In this document: positions 25,889 through 35,080 of the stretch, piece after piece
How the letters are laid out: the number at the start of each line of letters is the position of its first letter
How positions within the stretch are numbered: position 1 is the first letter of the stretch
Source of the DNA: Elusimicrobiota bacterium
Lineage (GTDB): Bacteria; Elusimicrobiota; Elusimicrobia; JACQPE01
Assembly (NCBI GenBank): GCA_016205025.1
Contig: JACQJO010000007.1
Span: 1-40,213 of the forward strand
Direction: 5' to 3'
Length of the DNA: 40,213 nt
Translations under genes and position numbers: made by a program
Notes under the pieces: model-generated
What the model was told of the DNA's origin: nothing
What the model saw: only the letters and a program-made list of their open reading frames with translations
The model's database searches: none

Positions 25889-26711
25889 TCGAGTATTCTG
25901 TTTTGAAACTAGTTTCAAGCTCTTGAAGATTGTTCCATTTCCCCGGAAATCCTAAAGCAATGGCCGCGTTTAAAGGCCTTTTCATTTTCAAGGCCTTCAG
26001 CATTTCATAGAAACCGACGCGGCCGCCTTTTTCCAGAAGAAAACGGACAAGAAGCCAGCTTTCGATATAAAAAATCCGGGCCTCTTTTTCTCGATGATCC
26101 AGCGCGCTTTCAATTTGAGTCAGGTCCTTTAAAGGCCAGAAGGAACTTTTAAGAATAGGAAAAGACGCGCTGATCGCCTCCCGGATTACCGCATCCCCCC
26201 TGGCCCTATACTCCTCGTGCATGGCCAATCCCTCGTTCAGCCAGAGAAGATCGGTCCGGTATCCGGCGAAGAATTCCTGGAATATCAGATGCGAAATTTC
26301 ATGGGCCAGTGTTTGGGGCAATCCGCGGTATTCATAGCAAACAATGGCGTTGCCCATGAAAACGGCGCCCGACCATTCCGGCATGCCGGATTTTTGCAGG
26401 TATTCCTCGCGGGTTTGGTAGAGATAAAGCGGCATGAGGCTGTAGGGCCGGAAAGATTCGGTGAGTTTAATGTCGGCTAAGATGCCCCGATAAATCATAT
26501 CCGCTATTTTGGAAACCTCGGCCGCTGTTTGGGCATTGGAGATGATTTTAAAATAAAGACCGTCGATTTCCCGCGCGGGAGGCGCGGGCGTCAGATTGGT
26601 ATTTTTAGGGATAACTCTGGACGAAGTTTTGGATATCGGACCGAAAGAACAATGGGGCAGGAGCGTGACGAAGGTGAGAAAGGCGGCAAGGGCGCGCAAG
26701 CGCCGGCTCAC
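25878..26711 (-). CDS. Lipoprotein zinc metallopeptidase-like protein (HEXXH, gluzincin type)
   Basis: A signal peptide with lipobox LLPHC (C21) predicts a lipoprotein. The zinc site is H137-E138-x-x-H141 in LAHEISHLI, and the third ligand E160 lies in WLNEGLA, 19 residues later. That spacing matches gluzincins such as the peptidase MA/M1-like group. The rest (277 residues) is helical and unassigned. Its GTG start overlaps the hemL stop (GTGA), so it is probably translated from the cstA-hemL message. Its 3' end overlaps the convergent gene by 11 nt. Substrate and activity are not shown by the sequence. Confidence 0.75.
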   Translation of the reverse strand: MSRRLRALAAFLTFVTLLPHCSFGPISKTSSRVIPKNTNLTPAPPAREIDGLYFKIISNAQTAAEVSKIADMIYRGILADIKLTESFRPYSLMPLYLYQTREEYLQKSGMPEWSGAVFMGNAIVCYEYRGLPQTLAHEISHLIFQEFFAGYRTDLLWLNEGLAMHEEYRARGDAVIREAISASFPILKSSFWPLKDLTQIESALDHREKEARIFYIESWLLVRFLLEKGGRVGFYEMLKALKMKRPLNAAIALGFPGKWNNLQELETSFKTEYSITW

Positions 26712-27985
26712 AGGGATTTTATTGCCCGATGGACGGCGTTCGCTATTTTCTCTGCGTCCTTATCGGCGTGGGCATTGCTTAAGAAGCAGGCTTCGAAATT
26801 GCTGGGCGGCCAATAAATGCCGGAGTTGACCATGTTCCAAAAGAATTTGGAAAACAGGCGGGTATCCGTTTTTTGAGCATCAGCGTAATTTTTGACGGGT
26901 ATTGCGGTAAAAAATAGCGTAAACAAGCTTCCTTGCCGCGGCGCGGTCAGAGCGATGCCTTTTTGGCCGGCCGTTTCTTCGGCGCTGCGGACGATTTTTT
27001 GGGCCATTTTTTCCAGCCTGGCGTAAGGATTGATTTTCTTGAGCGCCGCCAGCGTCGCTAATCCCGCGGCGACAGCCACCGGATTTCCGGACAGGGTTCC
27101 GGCGTGGTACACTTTGCCAAGCGGAGCCAGCAGTTCCATGGGCGCTTTTTTGCCGGCAACCGCGGCCAGCGGAAATCCGCCGCCGATAATTTTGCCCAAA
27201 CAAACCAAATCGGGATCATAAGATTCGGACAGCCCGCCCCATTGAAGCCTGAATCCGGTGATGACCTCATCGAAGATAAGCAAGGCGCCGTATTTTTTGG
27301 TGACGCAGCGCAGTGTTTCGAGAAAGCTTTTTTCAGGCGGGACAACCCCCATATTGCACGCCAGCGGCTCCACAATAACGGCCGCGATTTTCCGGCCTAG
27401 CTTCGCGAAGGTTTGAAAGACGGCCTTCTCGTCGTTATAAGGCAGAACCAGCGTTGTTTTGGCCCAGCTTTCGGGAACGCCGGCGCTGGAAGGCAGTCCG
27501 TGCGTTAAAACCCCGGACCCGGCCGCGGCTAACAAGCTGTCATGGTGGCCGTGGTAGCCGCCCGCGAATTTTACCGTGAGATCGCGCTTGGTGGCGGCGC
27601 GGGCGATGCGCAGCGCGGTCATGACGGCCTCGGTTCCGGAATTGACCAGACGCACGCGCTCTATGGTTTTAGGAAAAGCTTCGCGAATCATTTGCGCTAA
27701 AAGAATTTCATTTTGGTGGCAGGCGCCGTAGCTTGTTCCTTTGGCTATGGCCCGAGCGGCCGCTTGGGCGATAGTTGGATAGCCGTGTCCTAATATAATG
27801 GTTCCCCAAGAGCATACCAAGTCAACGTATTTTTGGTTATCCGCGTCCCAAAGGTAAGCGCCAGCCGCTTTTTTTATGAATAGAGGATGGCCGCCGACGG
27901 CTCCAAAAGAGCGCACCGGAGAGTTGACACCGCCGACCAAGATTTGTTTGGCTTTTTCAAAAAGCCGCTTTGATTGAATAGCCAT
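26708..27985 (-). CDS. hemL: Glutamate-1-semialdehyde 2,1-aminomutase
   Basis: HemL makes 5-aminolevulinate from glutamate-1-semialdehyde in the C5 tetrapyrrole pathway. It is a class-III PLP aminotransferase; the Schiff-base lysine is K265 in LGKIIGGGFP, and IFDEVITGFR carries the PLP-contacting aspartate. The start SKRLFEKAKQILVGGVNSPVRSF and VNSGTEAVMTALRIAR are diagnostic. The length of 425 is normal. Its ATG overlaps the cstA stop by one base (TGATG). hemB lies 2.5 kb away in its own unit. Other heme genes are not in the window. Confidence 0.96.
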   Translation of the reverse strand: MAIQSKRLFEKAKQILVGGVNSPVRSFGAVGGHPLFIKKAAGAYLWDADNQKYVDLVCSWGTIILGHGYPTIAQAAARAIAKGTSYGACHQNEILLAQMIREAFPKTIERVRLVNSGTEAVMTALRIARAATKRDLTVKFAGGYHGHHDSLLAAAGSGVLTHGLPSSAGVPESWAKTTLVLPYNDEKAVFQTFAKLGRKIAAVIVEPLACNMGVVPPEKSFLETLRCVTKKYGALLIFDEVITGFRLQWGGLSESYDPDLVCLGKIIGGGFPLAAVAGKKAPMELLAPLGKVYHAGTLSGNPVAVAAGLATLAALKKINPYARLEKMAQKIVRSAEETAGQKGIALTAPRQGSLFTLFFTAIPVKNYADAQKTDTRLFSKFFWNMVNSGIYWPPSNFEACFLSNAHADKDAEKIANAVHRAIKSL

Positions 27986-29640
27986 CAGGCGGCCGCCAGC
28001 GGTTTTTTCCTAAACGCCCTAATCGTTTGATCAAGAAACACCAACGCTAAAAGCAGGAGCGCCGCGCTTGTCAGGTTAACAACGGAAAAAGAAAGTCCGC
28101 GGCCTAACCATTGAGCGTTCATTGATATTAAAGAGCTCAAGGTTGCACTGGCCATGAAAATACAAGGAATACCCGTAATCAGCCAGTTTTTGTTTTCTTT
28201 TTTAAGCCACACCGTGATGGCTGCCAAGGTCAAGCAAGCTAAGAGCTGGTTTGAAGCGCCGAAAAGACCCCAGTAAGCCTTCCAGACGGCAGGAGAACCT
28301 GGCTTAGCCGAAAGGAATATCAACACGGGCAAAATGATCGTGGCCAGGGCGCCGGCATATTTGCCGAGCCGTCCATGCCAACCAGTCAGTTCTTGAAAAA
28401 TGTACCGGCCCAAACGCGTGCTTACGTCCAGGGTGTCATAAATAAAAGTCGCGAAAGCCAATTTCCCGAAAGAAACGCCGAATTCAAAAGGAATTCCAAT
28501 TACGGTTAAAAAGGTGGCCAGTCCCCTGGCGTAGATTTCATCGGGAGACAAAGAAGCCGTTTTTCCTTGAGACGCCATGGTCACAAAAGCGCCCAAAGCC
28601 ACCAGCGCCACAAAGGCTTCTAGTAGCATCCCCCCGTAACCCACCAGTCTGGCGTGCGTTTCCTTGGCCACCTGTTTGGAGGTGGTACCGGAGGAAACCA
28701 GACCATGAAATCCGGAGCAGGCGCCGCAGGCGACCGTTGTAAAGAGAAAGGGAAAAATCCCCCCGGCCGAAAATATTTTGATGGCGTCATGCTCTAAAAC
28801 CGGTGCTCCGGCGACGATGGCTCCGGGATGATAAAACAGAAAGCCAATAACGCCGGCTGCAAGGCAAGCATAGAGCAGGAACCCGCCCAGATAGCCTCTG
28901 GGTTGAAGCAGAATCCACATCGGGATCACGCTCGCTATAAAGCAGTAACCCAAGATCACGATCTGCCAGATTTTGGGGCCAGCCACGGTAGGCAGCGCCT
29001 GCCCAAGCTTAATGAAGAGAATCAGGCTTAAAACACCGATGACGGTTAAGGCTGTTAGGGGGAACCGAGTTTTATACATTACCAAACCCATAGCTACGGC
29101 CAGGAGGAGATAAAAGATGGAGGTGGTGGCCACGCCAGGCCCGAAGTTTTCCGCGCCCAGCTCTGGCCGGCTTAAAAAAGCGGAGGCGGTCAAATCCGTG
29201 AAAACCAAAATGACATAGAGAAGGGAAATCCAGATATAGATCAGGAATATTTTTTGAGCGAGCGGGCTGATATGAAGCCCAGCCACTTCAGCGATAGAGC
29301 GGGCTTTGTGCCGGACAGAGGCGATGAGGGCGGAAAAATCATGCACCGCGCCGATAAAGATGGCTCCCAAAACAATCCAGAGAAAAGAAAGCAGCCAGCC
29401 GTATTTCCCGGCGGCCAAGATGGGTCCGGCGATCGGCCCAACCGCCGCGATCGCCGAGAAGTGCTGGCCTAAAAGAACGGCGGGCTTGGCCGGAACAAAA
29501 TCCACCCCGTCATTGATTTTAACGGCCGGGGTTAAGCGCGCGTCATCCAAGCCAAAAACCCGGGCGACATATCGTCCATAAAAAATAAACCCCAGCGCCA
29601 GCGAAGCGACGCCGGCAACGCCAATAATCAGCAGGGGCAT
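27985..29640 (-). CDS. cstA: CstA-family transporter (carbon starvation protein)
   Basis: CstA proteins are inner-membrane carriers; characterised members take up peptides or pyruvate. About sixteen hydrophobic helices are visible. Family signatures include FYGRYVARVFGLDD, the NDGVDFVPAKPAVLLGQHFSAIAAVGPIAGPI stretch near 43-75, AVHDFSALIASVRHKARSIAEVAG, and TVACGACSGFHGLVSSGTTSKQ near 300. The 551 residues match the short form rather than the roughly 700-residue E. coli protein. TAAACT lies 6 nt upstream of the ATG, and there is no clear ribosome-binding site. It heads a cstA-hemL-peptidase unit. Confidence 0.94.
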   Translation of the reverse strand: MPLLIIGVAGVASLALGFIFYGRYVARVFGLDDARLTPAVKINDGVDFVPAKPAVLLGQHFSAIAAVGPIAGPILAAGKYGWLLSFLWIVLGAIFIGAVHDFSALIASVRHKARSIAEVAGLHISPLAQKIFLIYIWISLLYVILVFTDLTASAFLSRPELGAENFGPGVATTSIFYLLLAVAMGLVMYKTRFPLTALTVIGVLSLILFIKLGQALPTVAGPKIWQIVILGYCFIASVIPMWILLQPRGYLGGFLLYACLAAGVIGFLFYHPGAIVAGAPVLEHDAIKIFSAGGIFPFLFTTVACGACSGFHGLVSSGTTSKQVAKETHARLVGYGGMLLEAFVALVALGAFVTMASQGKTASLSPDEIYARGLATFLTVIGIPFEFGVSFGKLAFATFIYDTLDVSTRLGRYIFQELTGWHGRLGKYAGALATIILPVLIFLSAKPGSPAVWKAYWGLFGASNQLLACLTLAAITVWLKKENKNWLITGIPCIFMASATLSSLISMNAQWLGRGLSFSVVNLTSAALLLLALVFLDQTIRAFRKKPLAAA

Positions 29641-29646
29641 GCCACT

Positions 29647-29652
29647 AGTTTA
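29647..29652 (-). promoter_or_regulatory. Possible -10 box for cstA
   Basis: On the minus strand TAAACT lies 6 nt before the cstA ATG, implying a leaderless mRNA. The same hexamer lies 8 nt before the start of the gene at 37952. No convincing -35 is seen. Confidence 0.35.
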
Positions 29653-29738
29653 GCAACCCCTGATCTGTTTGTTTTGATTTAATAAGCGCGCGAAACGATC
29701 GTTGCAGTTATAGTTGACGGGGCGCTTGCAGGGGCAGG

Positions 29739-30323
29739 TTATTCTCGATGGCGCCAGGCCCAGGGAGCGAACGCCCAGATAATCAAAGAAACGACGAGGC
29801 CGGCTCCTCCACCCATCAAAGCGCCCTTGGACCCTGCGATCAAGAGACCTGCCAGGCCGCCCAAGAGCGTGCTGACTGGCCATTGGGGCCAAGCGGCGCT
29901 GCCTAAAAATCCTCCGATGGCTCCGCTTGCGCCAACGGCGGCGCCGGCCGCGAGATAGCCGACGAGGCCCCCGGCCGCCGCCCCGAGCAAGCCAATGCCG
30001 ATCATCTCCCAAGGGAGTCCCAGGATGAGCCAGTCATTTCTGTCAAAACTAACAAAAGTTTTGATGTTCTCTTTTTTGGAATTAGGACGTACAACCGTTT
30101 TAGTATCGGAAGCGGGAACAATTACAGCGGAAGGATTAACCGCGGCGGCTTTTTTTCCGGGAACCGATGCGGTTGCCGATAGATCCATTAATTCCCCGCT
30201 CGTTTGGGTTTGCTCAAAAAAAGGCCTTGGCTGATAGGCCAACCGGTCGCTTTGGCCAGTAGCGTTAAGATAAAAAAGAGGAGTTAATGAAATCCAAACA
30301 GTTGAGAGAAAGGTTTTTTTCAT
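29739..30323 (-). CDS. Secreted or membrane glycine-zipper protein of unknown function
   Basis: The ATG at 30323 has GGAGGT 8 nt upstream, and MKKTFLSTVWISLTPLFYLNATGQ is a signal peptide, so this start is preferred over the longer frame to 30392. After a polar region (about 25-110) the C-terminal 80 residues are glycine/alanine-rich helices with GxxxG spacing (GIGLLGAAAGGLVGYLAAGA, GSKGALMGGGAGL). These resemble glycine-zipper membrane or outer-membrane segments. No enzyme motif is present. A second protein of the same design is at 36188-36706, but without clear overall sequence similarity. Role unknown. Confidence 0.65.
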   Translation of the reverse strand: MKKTFLSTVWISLTPLFYLNATGQSDRLAYQPRPFFEQTQTSGELMDLSATASVPGKKAAAVNPSAVIVPASDTKTVVRPNSKKENIKTFVSFDRNDWLILGLPWEMIGIGLLGAAAGGLVGYLAAGAAVGASGAIGGFLGSAAWPQWPVSTLLGGLAGLLIAGSKGALMGGGAGLVVSLIIWAFAPWAWRHRE

Positions 30324-30391
30324 AGTTTTTGACCTCCAAAAAATTCCTTTGGGCGGCGCTGTTAGCGTAGATGAAAGGCGGTATATTGTCA

Positions 30392-30407
30392 TGGGCCCAG
30401 GGGCCCA
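30392..30407. other. TGGGCCC palindrome upstream of the glycine-zipper gene
   Basis: TGGGCCC and GGGCCCA pair around AG. Its right half (GGGGCCCAGTTC) resembles the AGGGCCCAGCTC core found upstream of the two secreted-protein genes at 35181 and 36812. The hairpin lies about 70 nt before the 30323 start. A weak promoter-like pair (ATGACA, 17 nt, TACGCT, minus strand) overlaps it. Confidence 0.4.
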
Positions 30408-30452
30408 GTTCGATTTAGGAGAAAAGTTTTCAGTAGAAGCCGAGCGCTTGAA

Positions 30453-31508
30453 CTACCGGGAAAGCAGAGCCAGCGCTTCTTCGGCGAAGTAGGTGATGAT
30501 TAAATCCGCTCCGGCGCGGCGGATGGCCATCAGTGATTCGAGAATCGCGTCTTCACGTTTGGCCATGCCGGATCGGGCGTATTGCTCGATCATCCAGGCC
30601 TCGCCTGATACCTGAAAAGCGGCCAGGGGCAGATCAAATTCTTCTCTGGCTTTGGCCAGGATATCCAAATAAAAGAGAGCAGGTTTGACCATTAAAATAT
30701 CGGCGCCTTCTCGGGCGTCGAGAGCCATCTCCCGCAAAGCTTCGCGGGCGTTGGCCGGGTTCATCTGGTAGCTCTTGCGGTCCCCGGAACTGGGCTTAGA
30801 CTGCGCTAGTTCCCGGAAGGGGCCGTAAAGAGTGGAGGCGTATTTGGCCGCATAGGAAAGGATAATCGTTTCTTTAAAATTTTGCCGGTCAAGCGATGAG
30901 CGAATTTTGGCCACCATGCCGTCGATCATGCCGGAGGGCGCCACGATGTCCGCGCCCGCTTCGGCCAAGCTGACCGAGGTTTTGCCGATCAAGTCTAAAG
31001 TGGCGTCGTTGTCAACATAAAAGTTAGGGGTGAGGACCCCTGACCTCTTTCGCAAAACGCCGCAGTGTCCGTGATCGGTGTATTCGCAAAAGCATAGATC
31101 CGCGGCCACCACTAAATCTTCGCCGTAATTTTTTTTGATGGCGCGGATCGCCTTTTGAACGATACCATTAGACGCGTAAGCGCCGGTTCCCAGAGCGTCT
31201 TTTTTGGCGGGGATGCCAAAAACAATGACTGATCGGCCGCCTTTTTTGGCGAAGCTTTCAAGATATTTGAGCAGATCCGGCAGTGACCGTTGAGGATGCC
31301 CGGGCAATGTGCCGGAGGGCTTGGTCTGGCTGCCTTCGCGCACAAATAAGGGCGCCATCAGCTGTTCTTTGGAGAGCCGGTTTTCTTGAAAAGCGGCGCG
31401 AATGACGGGATTTTGACGCAGCCGCCGCAATCTTACCGCCAAGTTTGCGACGCCTGAATTGGGCGGATTTTTGTGATTGTCAGCTGAAACCAGTTTTCGA
31501 GCCAGCAT
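30453..31508 (-). CDS. hemB: Porphobilinogen synthase (delta-aminolevulinate dehydratase)
   Basis: HemB condenses two 5-aminolevulinates to porphobilinogen. The zinc-site cysteines are visible in ADLCFCEYTDHGHCG, and the two active-site lysines lie in SYAAKYASTLYGPFR and MVKPALFYLDIL. The family start RLRRLRQNPVIR follows about 24 residues after the chosen ATG at 31508, giving 351 residues. The frame stays open to 31610, but that adds non-homologous sequence reaching into the palindrome. TATAAT lies exactly 7 nt before the ATG and no ribosome-binding site is present, so a leaderless message is likely. Confidence 0.95.
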   Translation of the reverse strand: MLARKLVSADNHKNPPNSGVANLAVRLRRLRQNPVIRAAFQENRLSKEQLMAPLFVREGSQTKPSGTLPGHPQRSLPDLLKYLESFAKKGGRSVIVFGIPAKKDALGTGAYASNGIVQKAIRAIKKNYGEDLVVAADLCFCEYTDHGHCGVLRKRSGVLTPNFYVDNDATLDLIGKTSVSLAEAGADIVAPSGMIDGMVAKIRSSLDRQNFKETIILSYAAKYASTLYGPFRELAQSKPSSGDRKSYQMNPANAREALREMALDAREGADILMVKPALFYLDILAKAREEFDLPLAAFQVSGEAWMIEQYARSGMAKREDAILESLMAIRRAGADLIITYFAEEALALLSR

Positions 31509-31515
31509 CGTATTT

Positions 31516-31521
31516 ATTATA
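31516..31521 (-). promoter_or_regulatory. -10 box of a probable leaderless hemB promoter
   Basis: A perfect TATAAT on the minus strand is separated by AAATACG from the hemB ATG. Transcription starting at the usual distance would begin at or next to the start codon. The -35 region has no good TTGACA match. Confidence 0.55.
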
Positions 31522-31593
31522 CGTGACGCTGGTCTTAATTTTTGGGCATAATGGACCCAGATGTGGCCGGAGAACGCGTTAGATGTTCGTGCT

Positions 31594-31759
31594 TTAAGGA
31601 GCCAGCCCATAATAAGTTGTGCATTTGGGTGAGCCGATTTTGTCCAGGATCAAAGCGACCCGCAGCGAGCATACCGACGGGTATGTAAGCGAGGACGCGC
31701 GAAGAGCCTGGGCAAAAGCGGCCAGCCAGATGTTCAAGTTATTATGGGCTGGCTCCTAA
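31594..31759. repeat. 166-bp imperfect palindrome between hemB and ppdK
   Basis: The outer arms pair GGAGCCAGCCCATAATAA with TTATTATGGGCTGGCTCC without mismatch, then continue imperfectly through TTTTGTCCAGG/CCTGGGCAAAA to a tip of CATACC-GACG-GGTATG flanked by AGCGAG and AAGCGAGG. It ends exactly where the ppdK ribosome-binding site begins. It has the same overall plan as the palindrome at 10-109. It may be an IS/REP-derived element, an insulator between divergent genes, or a leader structure of ppdK. Confidence 0.8.
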
Positions 31760-31768
31760 GGGGGGTCA

Positions 31769-34495
31769 ATGACACGTGCAACATTGGATAAATCCGCGGG
31801 AGTTGAGGGAAATTTGAAGACGAAGAAGCACGTTTATTTCTTTGGCGGCGGCGTTGCCGAGGGCAGCGCCTCCCTGAAAGGTCTCTTGGGCGGCAAGGGA
31901 GCCAATCTCCACGAAATGACCAAGCTCGGCCTGCCTGTTCCGCCGGGATTTACCATTTCAACCGAAGTTTGCGCTTACTATTACCAGCACAGCCGGAATT
32001 ACCCCGTCAGGCTTAAAGATGAAGTGGCTTTGGCACTGCGAAAACTGGAGGCGGCCATGGCCGCTAAATTCGGCGACAACCAGATTCCCCTTTTGGTTTC
32101 GGTGCGTTCCGGCGCCCGGGCCAGCATGCCGGGAATGATGGATACGATTTTAAATCTCGGCTTAAACGATGCGACCGTTCGCGCTTTAGCAACCCAAGCC
32201 AAAGATGAACGTTTTGTCTGGGACTCCTACCGCCGTTTCATCGCCATGTATGGGGAGATTGTTTTGGGGATCGAGGCTGGTCTCTTCGAACAAGCCCTTG
32301 AAGACAAAAAGACGCAGGCCGGAATTAAGGCCGACTCCGAGATCGATGCGTCCAGCCTTCAGGCTTTGGTCAAAGAGTACAAAGCGTTGATTGAAACTAA
32401 AACCGGCAAGGTTTTCCCGCAAAATCTCATGGAACAGCTTTGGGGCGCCATCGGAGCGGTGTTCGGCTCCTGGATGAACGCAAGAGCTAAAAGCTACCGC
32501 GAACTTCATGGCATTCCGGAATCATGGGGCACCGCGGTCAATATTCAAGCCATGGTCTTTGGCAATTGGGGTTCCACTTCGGCCACGGGAGTCGCCTTTA
32601 CGCGTGATCCGGGCACCGGTGAGAAGAAGTTTTTTGGAGAGTTTTTGGTCAACGCCCAGGGAGAAGACGTGGTGGCCGGCACCCGTACGCCCCAGCCGGT
32701 CAACGAAGAGTCCAAGAACGAGGCCAATAAAAATCAGCCGACCTTAAAAGAGTTGTTTCCCAAAAGTTACGAGGAGCTCGTGGGCATCGCCGTGCGTTTG
32801 GAGAAAAGATTCAAAGACATGCAGGATATCGAGTTTACGATTCAAAAAGGCCGGCTGTTTATTCTTCAGTGTAGAAACGGCAAGAGAACGGCCCGGGCCG
32901 CGCTTAAGATCGTTGTGGATATGGTTAAAGAAAGATTGATTGACCAAAAGATAGCGATCAGCCGCTTGAAACCCCAGGAATTGGAACGGCTTCTTCACCC
33001 GGTTTTAGATCCTCAAGCTAAGCGCGATGTGGTGGGCCGCGGTCTGGCGGCTTCGCCCGGGGCGGCGAGCGGCCAGGTGGTTTTTGATCCTGAAACCGCG
33101 GAGCGCTGGGTGGCGGACAAAAAAACCAAAGTGATCCTGGTGCGCGTTGAAACAAGCCCGGAGGATATTCGCGGTATGCACGCGTCCGAAGGCATTTTAA
33201 CCGCGAGAGGCGGCATGACTTCCCATGCCGCGGTCGTGGCGCGGGGCATGGGAAAATGCTGCGTCGCTGGCTGCGAAAAACTTGGGGTTTCTTACGAAAG
33301 AAAGGAGATGACGCTCGGTGGGCGTGTTTTTAAGGAGGGCGACGCCATTACGCTTGATGGTTCAACCGGAGAGGTGATGGCCGGGATTGTTCCCACTATT
33401 CGCGCGGGCGAGTCCAAAGATTTAATTGAGTTGATGACTTGGGCTGACCAGCGCCGCCGGCTGGGCGTGCGGGCCAACGCAGACACCCCGGCGGACGCGC
33501 GGGTGGCGCGGCAATTTGGCGCGGAAGGCATCGGGCTTTGCCGCACGGAGCACATGTTTTTTAACGGCGAGCGCATAAAATCGGTTCGGAAAATGATTCT
33601 GGCCGAAAGCCGCGAGGAGCGGGAGGGAGCGCTCGCCGAGATTTTTCCGATGCAGAAACAGGATTTCGCGGGCATTTTGCGCGAAATGCAGGGTTTTCCG
33701 GTCACAATCCGGCTTTTAGACCCGCCGCTTCATGAATTTTTACCTCATGAAAAAGCGGAACAGGAAGAATTGGCCCGGGAACTGGGTGTTTCTTTAGAAA
33801 AAGTGAAGCAAAGAGTGGAGGGTCTCAAAGAATTTAATCCGATGCTCGGGTTCCGCGGAGGCCGTCTGGGCGTGGTTTATCCCGAAATTTACATCATGCA
33901 GACACGAGCCATTGTGGAGGCGGCTTGCGAGCTGGCCAAGGCCAAGGTGGAGGTCTTGCCAGAGATTATGATTCCTTTGATTGGCGAGGCGCGAGAGCTT
34001 AAAATGATTCGTGAATACGTGCAGGCTGAATGCGAACGAGTCCTTAAAAATCGCGGCGTCAGGGTTAACTATAAAATCGGCACCATGATCGAGGTGCCGC
34101 GTGCGGCTTTGACCGCGGATGAAATCGCGGCCGAGGCCGAGTTTTTTAGCTTCGGCACCAATGACTTGACCCAAATGGGGCTTGGCCTTTCCCGTGACGA
34201 CGCCAACCGTTTTCTGCCGGCTTACGTGGAAAAGAAAATTTACCCCGCCGATCCCTTCGTTTCAATTGATGAGGCGGGCGTCGGAAAATTGATTCAGATG
34301 GCGGTTTACCTGGGCCGCAAGACCAAGACGAAGCTTAAAATTGGCATCTGCGGCGAGCATGGGGGGGACCCTCAATCCGTGATTTTTTGCCACAAGGCAG
34401 GCTTAGATTACGTCAGCGCCTCTCCCTATCGAGTACCGGTGGCACGATTGGCCGCGGCGCAAGCGGCGCGAGTTGTTAAGGTAAAAAGTTGTTAG
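31769..34495 (+). CDS. ppdK: Pyruvate, phosphate dikinase
   Basis: PPDK interconverts pyruvate + ATP + phosphate and PEP + AMP + pyrophosphate in the cytosol. The N-terminal nucleotide domain shows GGKGANLHEMTKLGLPVPPGFTIS near residue 40 and SVRSGARASMPGMMDTILNLGLN near 112. The phosphorylatable histidine is H486 in GGMTSHAAVVARGMG. The C-terminal PEP/pyruvate barrel has GTNDLTQMGLGLSRDDA and the catalytic cysteine C861 in GICGEHGGDP. The length of 908 is typical. AGGGGGGT precedes the ATG. Its stop overlaps the stop of the convergent minus-strand gene. Confidence 0.97.
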   Translation: MTRATLDKSAGVEGNLKTKKHVYFFGGGVAEGSASLKGLLGGKGANLHEMTKLGLPVPPGFTISTEVCAYYYQHSRNYPVRLKDEVALALRKLEAAMAAKFGDNQIPLLVSVRSGARASMPGMMDTILNLGLNDATVRALATQAKDERFVWDSYRRFIAMYGEIVLGIEAGLFEQALEDKKTQAGIKADSEIDASSLQALVKEYKALIETKTGKVFPQNLMEQLWGAIGAVFGSWMNARAKSYRELHGIPESWGTAVNIQAMVFGNWGSTSATGVAFTRDPGTGEKKFFGEFLVNAQGEDVVAGTRTPQPVNEESKNEANKNQPTLKELFPKSYEELVGIAVRLEKRFKDMQDIEFTIQKGRLFILQCRNGKRTARAALKIVVDMVKERLIDQKIAISRLKPQELERLLHPVLDPQAKRDVVGRGLAASPGAASGQVVFDPETAERWVADKKTKVILVRVETSPEDIRGMHASEGILTARGGMTSHAAVVARGMGKCCVAGCEKLGVSYERKEMTLGGRVFKEGDAITLDGSTGEVMAGIVPTIRAGESKDLIELMTWADQRRRLGVRANADTPADARVARQFGAEGIGLCRTEHMFFNGERIKSVRKMILAESREEREGALAEIFPMQKQDFAGILREMQGFPVTIRLLDPPLHEFLPHEKAEQEELARELGVSLEKVKQRVEGLKEFNPMLGFRGGRLGVVYPEIYIMQTRAIVEAACELAKAKVEVLPEIMIPLIGEARELKMIREYVQAECERVLKNRGVRVNYKIGTMIEVPRAALTADEIAAEAEFFSFGTNDLTQMGLGLSRDDANRFLPAYVEKKIYPADPFVSIDEAGVGKLIQMAVYLGRKTKTKLKIGICGEHGGDPQSVIFCHKAGLDYVSASPYRVPVARLAAAQAARVVKVKSC

Positions 34496-35073
34496 GGCAA
34501 AATTGAAGAATAGCCTTTTCCTCCTTGCCCCACAGTTACGATAGGATTTTCTATTGCTTCCTGCTTAGCGCGGTGATACTCCATGGCGTGTTCTACGCGG
34601 GAATCAAACAGGCCGCCGACCAAAATGCCAGTAGCTTTTATCTGGTGATAAAGATAGACCAAGGCTAATGCTGACGGTGAATATTTCCATAGACTATCAG
34701 GATTTAAGGGCTGTTGGGTTTCTTTGGCAGCCATTAGCCGCGCTTCCCGGATCACCATCTCTTCTCGATTTTTCGCACGATAATCAGCGTATTTTTTTGG
34801 ATTTTCAATTCGATAGCGAGTAACTGTGAATGGCCCAGCGCACTCTATCATGTGATCTCTATAAAAAGGCCGCATTCCTCGATCATCCACAGCGCCAGCA
34901 AGCATTTCTGTTTTAAGCTTCACTCCCCTGGTACGGCTCGGGCACTCAAAAGCCGTCAATATATTTCCATGCGCTTTATCGAAGTGTTGCGCCATGCCGA
35001 TCATTGGGGCTAAAACAGGAAAAAGAGCCCCAATGATCCAGGACCGCATTGGTTTAGTCAGACACTTATTCAT
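34492..35073 (-). CDS. Predicted secreted protein of unknown function
   Basis: The ATG at 35073 has GAGGAGA upstream, and the first 30 residues form a signal peptide (basic start, IIGALFPVLAPMIGMAQ). The mature part of about 165 residues has four cysteines in the whole precursor and a charged middle (ADYRAKNREEMVIREARLMAAKETQQ), with no family I recognise. The frame also continues upstream through a TTG into the hairpin of the leader, which is rejected as a start. It shares 54 identical bases of leader with the otherwise unrelated glycine-zipper gene at 36706. Confidence 0.6.
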   Translation of the reverse strand: MNKCLTKPMRSWIIGALFPVLAPMIGMAQHFDKAHGNILTAFECPSRTRGVKLKTEMLAGAVDDRGMRPFYRDHMIECAGPFTVTRYRIENPKKYADYRAKNREEMVIREARLMAAKETQQPLNPDSLWKYSPSALALVYLYHQIKATGILVGGLFDSRVEHAMEYHRAKQEAIENPIVTVGQGGKGYSSILP

Positions 35074-35080
35074 GCATTCT

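Noticed and set aside
31509-31610. 34-residue extension of HemB
   Set aside because: It runs through the TATAAT box and into the arm of the long palindrome, and HemB homology begins well after the ATG at 31508.
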